Below are positions 56,224-62,931 of a stretch of 64,000 nt of DNA, one piece after another. The notes under the pieces were generated by a model. The model was not told where the DNA came from. It saw nothing but the letters and a program-made list of their open reading frames with translations, and did not search any database. The position numbers and the translations under genes were made by a program. The stretch comes from Bacteroidaceae bacterium (GTDB lineage: Bacteria; Bacteroidota; Bacteroidia; Bacteroidales; Bacteroidaceae): the NCBI GenBank assembly GCA_024398435.1, contig JAKSJD010000001.1, positions 248,001-312,000 of the forward strand, given 5' to 3'. The first letter of the stretch is position 1. Every line of letters starts with the position of its first letter.

Positions 56224-56282
56224 CAAAGATACGAATATTTATGCGAATAACAATGCGTTTATGCGATTTATTTTTGCATAAA
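56224..56282 (-). promoter_or_regulatory. argR promoter with ARG-box-like dyads
   Basis: On the minus strand -7 TATCTTTG (56224-56231) and -33 ATTG (56251-56254) with a 19-base spacer. Overlapping and upstream are TTTATGCGAATAA (56238-56250) and a dyad TTTATGC (56258-56264) / GCATAAA (56276-56282). The arm sequences resemble ArgR half-sites (TGCATA/TATGCA type). Confidence 0.55.
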
Positions 56283-56711
56283 ACCTATTTTTCTTTGTAT
56301 AATGCTATATTTTCGTGAATAATATGCTCTGAAATGCAAGAAACATACCTCAAACTGCAAAACCTTGCGAAGCCACAAACATTTTATCCCGTTCCTACAT
56401 ACATTTCCCTTTTTTATAGGAACAAAATCAAAATCATGTACATAATTAATATTAATATTGTACATAATTATTAATAATATTGGCATAATTATTTACCGCA
56501 ATGTACATAATTTTAGTTTTAGAGCCATGAGTTTTAGGTTTTTAAGCTAGGAGAAGAGGAAAATGGAGCAGGAAGTTTTGATAAAATCAAAAACTTGGTG
56601 AATCGGCCGAGAAACGAGCGATTTCGTGTGAATTGAGTGGCTATCGGCAGAAATAATAGTAATTATCGAAAATATTTACCGAATATGAATTCGAAGTTCT
56701 GCATTTTTTTG
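56283..56711. other. Intergenic region between argR and GT2
   Basis: No gene is seen. It holds three direct copies of TGTACATAATT (56437-56447, 56459-56469, 56502-56512). The same word occurs once upstream of psd (19634-19644). Confidence 0.5.
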
Positions 56712-56719
56712 TATCTTTG
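56712..56719 (+). promoter_or_regulatory. -7 element of GT2, five bases from the start codon
   Basis: TATCTTTG is a perfect TAnnTTTG. Five bases separate it from ATG 56725, so the transcript should start at or within two bases of the ATG: a leaderless mRNA. No clear -33 TTTG is present. Confidence 0.6.
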
Positions 56720-56724
56720 CAACC

Positions 56725-57738
56725 ATGAAATACTCAATAATCATTCCAGTGTTCAACCGCCCCGATGAAGTGGACGAACTGCTCCAAAGCCTGACCCTGC
56801 AGACGGAAACCGACTTTGAAGTGGTAATCGTTGAAGACGGTTCGACCAAGACGGCCGAGAAAGTGGTGGAGAAATATGCCGACCAACTCGCAATCCACTA
56901 CTTCAAGAAGGACAACAGCGGCCCTGGCCCTTCGCGCAACTATGGTGTGGAACGTGCCCAGGGAGAATACGTAGTCATTCTCGACAGCGATGTTGTGCTT
57001 CCAACAGGTTATCTTCAAGCCATCACCGACGAACTCTCGGCCAATCCATGCGATGCATTCGGAGGCCCTGATCGCGCCCACGAATCGTTCACACAAGTGC
57101 AGAAAGCCATCAGCTACAGCATGACAAGCTTCTTCACAACAGGCGGAATCCGTGGCGGAAAGAAGAAGATGGACAAGTTCTATCCTCGTTCGTTCAACAT
57201 GGGAGTGAACCGAAGCGTCTACAATGCCCTCGGAGGATTCTCCCGCATGCGTTTTGGCGAAGACATCGATTTCAGCATCCGCATATTCGAAGGAGGCTAC
57301 AAGTGCCGACTCTTCCCAGAAGCCTGGGTTTGGCACAAGAGAAGAACCGACATGGACAAGTTCTTCAAGCAAGTGTTCAACTCCGGAATCGCACGCATCA
57401 ACCTCGAGAAGCGCCACCCTGGAAGCATGAAACTCGTCCACCTCTTGCCAACCGTATTCACCATCGGCACAATACTTCTCATCGTGCTTGCACTCGTTGC
57501 CCGAATGCTCGGTTCGTGGACTTGGCTCTACTTCCTCCTCCCAATCGAAATCTTCTGCCTTTTGATATTCATCGACTCATCCATACAAAACAAGAGCCTC
57601 ACCGTGGGAGCCCTATCCATCGAAGCCGCATTCGTACAGCTCTACGGCTACGGATTCGGATTCCTCAAGGCTTGGTGGCAGAGATGCGTGCTGAAGAAAC
57701 CGGAATTCAGTGCTTACGAAAAAAACTTCTATGATTGA
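56725..57738 (+). CDS. Membrane-anchored family 2 glycosyltransferase
   Basis: 337 aa. GT-A fold starting right at the Met: 'MKYSIIIPVFNRPDEVDELL', 'VVIVEDGS', 'SGPGPSRNYGVERAQGEYVVILDSDV' (DxD), 'NMGVNRSVYNALGGF' and 'FGEDIDFSIRI'. Two or three C-terminal membrane helices (VFTIGTILLIVLALVARMLG; LLPIEIFCLLIFI). It probably makes a lipid-linked or surface glycan; donor and acceptor unknown. It overlaps radC by 8 bases. Confidence 0.92.
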   Translation: MKYSIIIPVFNRPDEVDELLQSLTLQTETDFEVVIVEDGSTKTAEKVVEKYADQLAIHYFKKDNSGPGPSRNYGVERAQGEYVVILDSDVVLPTGYLQAITDELSANPCDAFGGPDRAHESFTQVQKAISYSMTSFFTTGGIRGGKKKMDKFYPRSFNMGVNRSVYNALGGFSRMRFGEDIDFSIRIFEGGYKCRLFPEAWVWHKRRTDMDKFFKQVFNSGIARINLEKRHPGSMKLVHLLPTVFTIGTILLIVLALVARMLGSWTWLYFLLPIEIFCLLIFIDSSIQNKSLTVGALSIEAAFVQLYGYGFGFLKAWWQRCVLKKPEFSAYEKNFYD

Positions 57739-58432
57739 CGAAAACCTTTCCCGCAATTCCATCAAAAACCTGGCCGAAGACGACCGACCAAGGGAAAAGA
57801 TGATGAAACGAGGCGAATCGGCACTCACGAATGCCGAACTCCTCGCAATACTTATCGGTTCGGGCACACCCAAGCAAAATGCCGTACAACTGATGCAGGA
57901 AATCATGGAACACTGCGGAGGACAACTCTCGCGCCTCAGCAAACTGTCGATCAAGGAACTGACCAAATTCAACGGAATAGGCCTTGCGAAAGCAATCACC
58001 ATCAAGGCAGCAGCCGAAATCGGAAGAAGGCGAGCAATGGAAAAGGCCGAAGACATCAAGCAAATACACAATTCGAGCGACATTTACGAGATAATGCTGC
58101 CTGTGTTGAGAGACGTCGGCCACGAGGAATTCTGGGTGTTGATGCTCAACAACAACTCACGCCTACTCAAGAAAATCAGAATGAGCAGCGGAGGACTTAC
58201 ACAAACATCAGTCGACCTACGAATGGTGCTCAAGGAAGCAATACTGGCCGAAGCCACTTGCCTCGTCGTTTGCCACAACCACCCTTCAGGCACTCTTCGC
58301 CCAAGCAAGGACGACATCCAACTGACCGAACGGCTGAAACAAGCCTCACAAACAATGAACATACGCCTCATCGACCATGTAATCGTGACCGACGGCAACT
58401 ATTATAGTTTTGCAGACAATGGAAAAATTTGA
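57731..58432 (+). CDS. radC: RadC-family JAB-domain protein
   Basis: 233 aa. Helix-hairpin-helix N-terminal region ('NAELLAILIGSG', 'FNGIGLAKAITIKAAAEIGRR') and the JAB/MPN+ metalloprotease-like domain with 'EEFWVLMLNN' and 'VCHNHPSGTLRPSKDD' (HxHxSGx8-9D). ATG 57731 (MIDENLSRN) chosen; the frame opens further upstream only with GTG. Historic name 'DNA repair protein' is not supported by function studies. It overlaps GT2 and the SufT-like gene. Confidence 0.93.
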   Translation: MIDENLSRNSIKNLAEDDRPREKMMKRGESALTNAELLAILIGSGTPKQNAVQLMQEIMEHCGGQLSRLSKLSIKELTKFNGIGLAKAITIKAAAEIGRRRAMEKAEDIKQIHNSSDIYEIMLPVLRDVGHEEFWVLMLNNNSRLLKKIRMSSGGLTQTSVDLRMVLKEAILAEATCLVVCHNHPSGTLRPSKDDIQLTERLKQASQTMNIRLIDHVIVTDGNYYSFADNGKI

Positions 58433-58793
58433 CATAGAAGTGAGAGTGGTCGAAATGCTCCGAACAGTGTTCGACCCCGAAATCCCAGTCAACGTCTACG
58501 ACTTGGGATTAATCTACAAGGTGGAAGTGGAAGAAAAAGCCAACAGCAAACAGCTAACAGCTAACAGCCAACAGCCAACAGCTAACAGCCAACAGCCAAC
58601 CACCTTCAACGTCAATATCGACATGACTCTCACTGCCCCTTCATGCCCAGCAGCCGACTTCATCATCGAAGACATCCGCCAAAAGGTGGAATCAATCGAA
58701 GGAGTTGACGAAGTGGACATCGAACTAGTGTTCGAACCCGAATGGACAAAAGACATGATGAGCGAGGAAGCCCGACTCGACCTCGGCCTCTAA
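58419..58793 (+). CDS. SufT-like metal-sulfur assembly factor (DUF59) with repeat insertion
   Basis: 124 aa. DUF59/MIP18 fold: 'VVEMLRTVFDPEIPVNVYDLGLIY' and the Cys motif 'TLTAPSCPAADFI', ending 'LVFEPEWTKDMMSEEARLDLGL'. It helps Fe-S cluster delivery in the SUF pathway. Between strands, residues about 40-64 are a low-complexity run (SKQLTANSQQPTANSQQP) encoded by tandem ACAGCTAACAGCCA units (58540-58601), absent from ordinary family members. ATG 58419 used; it overlaps radC by 14 bases. Confidence 0.9.
   Translation: MEKFDIEVRVVEMLRTVFDPEIPVNVYDLGLIYKVEVEEKANSKQLTANSQQPTANSQQPTTFNVNIDMTLTAPSCPAADFIIEDIRQKVESIEGVDEVDIELVFEPEWTKDMMSEEARLDLGL
58540..58601 (+). repeat. In-frame tandem repeat in the SufT-like gene
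   Basis: Units of ACAGC(T/C)A repeat about eight times without breaking the reading frame. Similar words (AGCGGTTAGCAGTTAG, reverse sense) occur in intergenic DNA at about 43945-43965. Confidence 0.8.
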
Positions 58794-58886
58794 ACTCTCA
58801 CCACATCTCCCCACACATTATTATATATAATATACAGAGAGTGTGGCAAAACCAACAAACAGTAACCAACCAAAACAGATACAACC

Positions 58887-59654
58887 GTGATATACTTCAT
58901 CTCAGACGCCCACCTCGGAAGCCGTGCCTTCGACCACAAGCGCACACAGGAACGCCGACTCGTTAGATTCTTGGACAAAATCAAGGACAAAGCCGAAGCC
59001 GTTTATCTGCTTGGCGACATGTTCGACTTTTGGTTCGAGTATGCAGAAGTAGTACCTAAAGGCTACACTCGTTTCCTCGGCAAGCTGAGCGAACTGACCG
59101 ACAATGGAGTGGAAGTACACTTCTTCGTAGGCAACCACGATATGTGGATGGGTGACTATCTGAAGCGCGAGTGTGGAGTAATCATTCACAAGGAACCATG
59201 CCTTATCGAACTCCACGGAATGGAATTCTATCTTGCCCACGGCCATCAGTTCGATGTAGATCCACAGGATTGGAAAACCCGATTCATGTTCTGGGTGTTT
59301 GGAAACAAGACAATCCAACGAATGGCTCGATGGATTCATCCACATTGGTTCATCAATTTCGGATTGAACTGGGCAAAGCACAGTCGAGAGAAATACATGC
59401 ACGAAGGCGGAGAACCCCAGTATCTGGGCGAAAACGATGAACGCCTCGTTGTCTTTGCAAAGAAATATCTCGAAGAGCATCCAGGCGTCAATTGCTTCCT
59501 CTTCGGCCACCGCCACATAGAACTCGACCTCTTCCTCACCCACGAATGCCGAATGATGATTCTGGGCGAATGGTACAGCAAGTTCACTTACGCCAAGTTC
59601 GACGGCAAGGAAATCATCATGAACAACTACATCGAGGGAGAAACCGAACTATAA
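58887..59654 (+). CDS. lpxH: UDP-2,3-diacylglucosamine diphosphatase, LpxH type
   Basis: 255 aa calcineurin-like phosphoesterase. Metal motifs: 'FISDAHLGS', 'LLGDMFDFWFEY', 'FVGNHDMWM', 'LAHGHQFD', 'CFLFGHRHIELD'. Hydrolyses UDP-2,3-diacylglucosamine to lipid X in lipid A synthesis. Start codon is GTG at 58887; there is no ATG before the first metal motif. A few Bacteroidota proteins of this family have unclear specificity. Confidence 0.9.
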   Translation: MIYFISDAHLGSRAFDHKRTQERRLVRFLDKIKDKAEAVYLLGDMFDFWFEYAEVVPKGYTRFLGKLSELTDNGVEVHFFVGNHDMWMGDYLKRECGVIIHKEPCLIELHGMEFYLAHGHQFDVDPQDWKTRFMFWVFGNKTIQRMARWIHPHWFINFGLNWAKHSREKYMHEGGEPQYLGENDERLVVFAKKYLEEHPGVNCFLFGHRHIELDLFLTHECRMMILGEWYSKFTYAKFDGKEIIMNNYIEGETEL

Positions 59655-59679
59655 AGCAACCTACACAGCAAGCACGCTT

Positions 59680-60081
59680 ATGAAAGGAACCATCAAACTA
59701 CTCGCATTGCTCATTCTTTTGAGTTTGGGGCACACATTGTCTCAAGCCACAGGCATGAGCCAAAGCGAGCAAATGATTTCTGAAAGCACACAAAAGCCAA
59801 CTGCCACAGATCAGTTGGACAACACCAACACCACTTGCAACCTTTCGGGCAACATTTCGCGCACAATCTCCTTGCCAGAGACAACCTGTATAGTTCGCTC
59901 CATTTTCAGTTCGCCCGAATCGAAGCTTCCACGCTTGCTGACAAGCGGAGTCATCGCCTTGAAGAAACACTCTTTCGTCTCACATAAGTCTACAATCAAT
60001 CTTTCGGGCAGCAGTTGTCCGCACCCATTCTCACAGATGTGCGATTACTACGTCATTGCCCTTCGGGAAATAATCCGTTAG
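59680..60081 (+). CDS. Hypothetical small secreted protein, 133 aa
   Basis: The N-terminus MKGTIKLLALLILLSLGHTLSQA is a convincing signal peptide. The rest is Ser/Thr-rich with five Cys and no recognised domain. It starts 25 bases after lpxH in the same direction. No homologous family is recognised, so coding status is uncertain. Confidence 0.45.
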   Translation: MKGTIKLLALLILLSLGHTLSQATGMSQSEQMISESTQKPTATDQLDNTNTTCNLSGNISRTISLPETTCIVRSIFSSPESKLPRLLTSGVIALKKHSFVSHKSTINLSGSSCPHPFSQMCDYYVIALREIIR

Positions 60082-60222
60082 CAGATTTCTTATTGAAGTA
60101 AAAACACTTTTAGGCAGTCAGTCAAATGGCAGAGCCACCCGTCAGTGTGTCTCTTTGCCAAGACTTTCCGCCCATTGTGACGTATTCCCCTAATCATAAA
60201 TCATTCAATAAGACAACTGAAA

Positions 60223-60390
60223 ATGAAACTATTCCTTTATTTCCTCGCCACACTTGGTGGGCTGGCACTCTTTATGTGCAATTTCTGGATTCGTTGCGAC
60301 ACGAAATGCATCGAAGCCTCATTCGTTATATTCGGAGGCCTGCTCTTTTTCTATGGATTACACAAGATTTCTCACTATAAAAACAAATAG
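60223..60390 (+). CDS. Small two-helix membrane protein upstream of nhaD, 55 aa
   Basis: A 56-codon frame encodes MKLFLYFLATLGGLALFMCN then FWIRCDTKCIEASFVIFGGL and LFFYGLHKISHYKNK: two hydrophobic helices with a Cys/charged hinge and a basic tail. Its stop is 5 bases before the nhaD ATG, suggesting co-translation. No family is recognised. A role with the antiporter is only suggested by position. Confidence 0.6.
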   Translation: MKLFLYFLATLGGLALFMCNFWIRCDTKCIEASFVIFGGLLFFYGLHKISHYKNK

Positions 60391-60395
60391 ACACT

Positions 60396-61730
60396 ATGAG
60401 TACAACTATATTGATTATATTTCTCGTTGGCTACCTGTTCATTGCCTTCGAGAACCTTACGAAAGTAAACAAATCGGGAATTGCCCTGCTGATGAGCGTT
60501 GTCTGCTGGGCAGTGTATATGATGACGGCTGAAAGCAATGGTAGTTCGGTGTTTGCAAGTCATGTGGCCGACACGTGCGAAACCATTCTCTTCCTTATGG
60601 GTGCAATGACGATTGTGGAAGTGGTCGACTACAACGGAGGCTTCAGTTTCGTGACCAACCGCCTGAAGACCGACAATGCGAAGGCCTTGCTTTGGAAAAC
60701 CGTTTGCCTCACGTTTGTCCTCTCTGCCCTTCTCGACAATATGACCACTTGCATCGTGATTATAATGGTGTTGAAGAAACTTGTAGCCGACAAACATATG
60801 CGTATGCTCTATGCAGGGATGGTGGTGATTGCCGCCAATGCAGGTGGGGCATTCTCGCCTATCGGAGATGTGACAACCATCATGCTTTGGATAAAGGGTT
60901 GTGTGTCGGCCACTGGCATAATCATGGGATTGCTCATTCCGTCGATTGTCTGTGTGGTTGTACCAACGATGATTGTGTCGACGATGATTGATGGCAATAT
61001 GAAAACAACAGATGGAAGTTGTTCGGCAGACGACAGCACAAGCAACACTGACTATTCCCTCTCTCATTCCTGCCGAGTGATAATCTTCCTCATTGGCGTT
61101 GTGGGCCTTATATCGGTTCCAGGTTTTCACACTCTCACAGGACTTCCTCCGTTTGTAGGCGTGATGGGAGTATTGGCTGTTTTGTGGATTTCAACAGAAA
61201 TTATGATTGGCAGCAATAAGCGATTGATGCACGACGATTCGAAGGTGAGAGTGGCAAGCATATTGCACAAGATAGACATTTCCACCATCCTGTTCTTCCT
61301 CGGCATTCTGCTCACAGTCGGTGCATTGCAGGAAACGGGACTTCTGAATGAAATGGGAATTTGGCTCGACCACACGTTCGGCAATGTGTACATCGTGAAT
61401 GCAATGATAGGAATCGTCTCTTCGGTTGTAGACAATGTGCCACTCGTTGCCGGTGCGATGGGAATGTACCCAATTGAGTCGGCCGATGCCGTTGGAGCAC
61501 TTCAAGCCTATGCTCAGGACGGCACGTTCTGGCAGTTGCTTGCTTTTTGTGCAGGCACTGGAGGCAGCATTCTAATCATTGGTTCGGCTGCAGGAGTGAT
61601 AGCGATGGGATTGGAGAATATCTCCTTCGGATGGTATTTGAAGCGGTTCAGTTGGATTGCCCTTCTCGGCTATTTTGCAGGAATAGCCACCTATTGGCTG
61701 ATGAATGAATGTCTGTGCTATTCAATATAG
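60396..61730 (+). CDS. nhaD: NhaD-type Na+/H+ antiporter
   Basis: 444 aa, about eleven to twelve membrane helices. Belongs to the ion transporter superfamily: 'ILFLMGAMTIVEVVDYNGGF', 'SALLDNMTTCIVII', 'NAGGAFSPIGDVTTIMLW' (substrate-site GGxxSPIGDxTT) and the second repeat 'SSVVDNVPLVAGAMGM', 'GTGGSILIIGSAAG'. Exchanges Na+ or Li+ for H+. Its end overlaps the convergent porT gene by 13 bases. Confidence 0.94.
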   Translation: MSTTILIIFLVGYLFIAFENLTKVNKSGIALLMSVVCWAVYMMTAESNGSSVFASHVADTCETILFLMGAMTIVEVVDYNGGFSFVTNRLKTDNAKALLWKTVCLTFVLSALLDNMTTCIVIIMVLKKLVADKHMRMLYAGMVVIAANAGGAFSPIGDVTTIMLWIKGCVSATGIIMGLLIPSIVCVVVPTMIVSTMIDGNMKTTDGSCSADDSTSNTDYSLSHSCRVIIFLIGVVGLISVPGFHTLTGLPPFVGVMGVLAVLWISTEIMIGSNKRLMHDDSKVRVASILHKIDISTILFFLGILLTVGALQETGLLNEMGIWLDHTFGNVYIVNAMIGIVSSVVDNVPLVAGAMGMYPIESADAVGALQAYAQDGTFWQLLAFCAGTGGSILIIGSAAGVIAMGLENISFGWYLKRFSWIALLGYFAGIATYWLMNECLCYSI

Positions 61731-62452
61731 AACGAAACGACGAGCATCTTCGAGCGGCCCTTGTCCACTGAATTGGTAAAGATAAGAGGAGTGGTGTCGG
61801 TAAGGTCGGTTCGTTTCTTCTTCACGACATTCATCAAACCGTAGCAGAACTTGACCTCAGGAATAAACTTGAAGAAAGGCAAGTAGAAGTCGCATCCCAT
61901 TCCCACTTCGAGGAAGCAGTCGAAATTGTTGAGCAGGATGTTCTTTCCTTTCTTCACAGTGAGGTCGTACACTGGATTGACTCCGCACATCACGTAAGGA
62001 CGATAGTTGTTGAAGCGTTCGCCCGAGAACTTGAGGTCGACTGGCATTGAAATGTAGGTCGACTTCATTGTCTGGTATTCGTGGGAGCCGTCGAGCTGAT
62101 TCCAGAATGTGGTTGTCTTTTCGCCAAAGTGCATTGTAGGAATCACACGGAGAGCAATGTTCTTGTGGAGCATCATTTCGCCGAGGATACCCACGCTGAA
62201 TCCAGGGTCGTAGTTGGCCACGTCGGCATTCCATTGGTTGCCTTGTTCATCGACAAAGCCATTATTCTGGTACTCAATATCCTGAATGTTGATGCCTGCA
62301 AGGAAACCATAGTGAAATGGGCGTTGGTCGATATACGGACGGTTCATCACCTTCCTCACCTGAGCCGAAGAAGGCACACCGCCGACGAGTGCCACCACGA
62401 GGGTCAGCACCACTGCCACCATACGATTATATTTCCTTACATGCCTGTGCAT
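61718..62452 (-). CDS. porT: PorT-family outer-membrane protein of the type IX secretion system
   Basis: 244 aa. A signal peptide (MVAVVLTLVVALVGGVPSSAQ region) is followed by 'RPYIDQRPFHYGFLAGINIQDIEY', which I associate with PorT, and an eight-strand barrel pattern ('PGFSVGILGEMMLHKNIALRVIPTMHFGE', 'TYISMPVDLKFSGER', 'RPYVMCGVNPVYDL', 'CFLEVGMGCDFYLPFFKFIPEVKFCYGL') ending 'LVVSFYIE'. PorT is an accessory component of type IX secretion in Porphyromonas. If correct, the C-terminal tails on the secreted enzymes here have a matching export machine. Met 62422 is an alternative start. Confidence 0.82.
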   Translation of the reverse strand: MHRHVRKYNRMVAVVLTLVVALVGGVPSSAQVRKVMNRPYIDQRPFHYGFLAGINIQDIEYQNNGFVDEQGNQWNADVANYDPGFSVGILGEMMLHKNIALRVIPTMHFGEKTTTFWNQLDGSHEYQTMKSTYISMPVDLKFSGERFNNYRPYVMCGVNPVYDLTVKKGKNILLNNFDCFLEVGMGCDFYLPFFKFIPEVKFCYGLMNVVKKKRTDLTDTTPLIFTNSVDKGRSKMLVVSFYIE

Positions 62453-62495
62453 ACAATTTTAATAACGAAGTTATTGGGGATTTATTGCATTGAGT

Positions 62496-62535
62496 TTGAA
62501 AAAACCTTCCCGCAACGAGTGTTGTAGGAAGGTTT
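62496..62535 (-). terminator. Terminator downstream of the ferredoxin gene
   Basis: AAACCTTCC (62502-62510) pairs with GGAAGGTTT (62527-62535), with an inner CAAC/GTTG stem. On the minus strand it is followed by TTTTTT. Confidence 0.8.
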
Positions 62536-62609
62536 ATCTTTGTGGCTGAATGCCGTCAAAGTCGATTCCATGTCCTCCGAAAAAAGGACTGACCGATGTG
62601 TAAACGCGA

Positions 62610-62783
62610 TTATTCGCCTGGCTGGATTGCCTCTGATGGACAAGCGTCAGCGCATGTGCCACAATCAACACATACTTCAGGGTCGATAACATACTTGCCG
62701 TCGCCTTCGCTGATTGCCTCTGATGGACATTCACCTGCACAAGTGCCACACATTACACAATCGTCTGTAATTACGTAAGCCAT
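62610..62783 (-). CDS. 2[4Fe-4S] ferredoxin
   Basis: 57 aa: MAYVITDDCVMCGTCAGECP at the start, then a linker and 'CVDCGTCADACPSEAIQPGE'. Two CxxCxxCxxxCP motifs bind two [4Fe-4S] clusters, as in clostridial-type ferredoxins. It is a low-potential electron carrier, for instance for pyruvate:ferredoxin oxidoreductase. A GAAAGGA sequence lies 6 bases before the ATG, one of the few Shine-Dalgarno-like sites here. Promoter at 62833-62840. Confidence 0.96.
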   Translation of the reverse strand: MAYVITDDCVMCGTCAGECPSEAISEGDGKYVIDPEVCVDCGTCADACPSEAIQPGE

Positions 62784-62832
62784 AATATTTCCTTTCTATT
62801 AATTATATTGTTTATAAATATGTTTGCGGGTG

Positions 62833-62840
62833 CAAAGGTA
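62833..62840 (-). promoter_or_regulatory. -7 element of the ferredoxin gene
   Basis: On the minus strand TACCTTTG fits TAnnTTTG; TTTC at 62860-62863 with a 19-base spacer is a possible -33. Leader about 45 bases. Confidence 0.55.
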
Positions 62841-62931
62841 AGAAAAAAAACATAACACTGAAACATTCATGCGATAAAATCAATGCTTATTATAGTTTTT
62901 TTAATCTTGCAACGCCATTTATAACATTTTT

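Noticed and set aside
60126-60380. Plus-strand ORF of 84 codons
   Set aside because: Overlaps the better-supported 55-aa membrane protein in another frame and lacks any sensible N-terminus.
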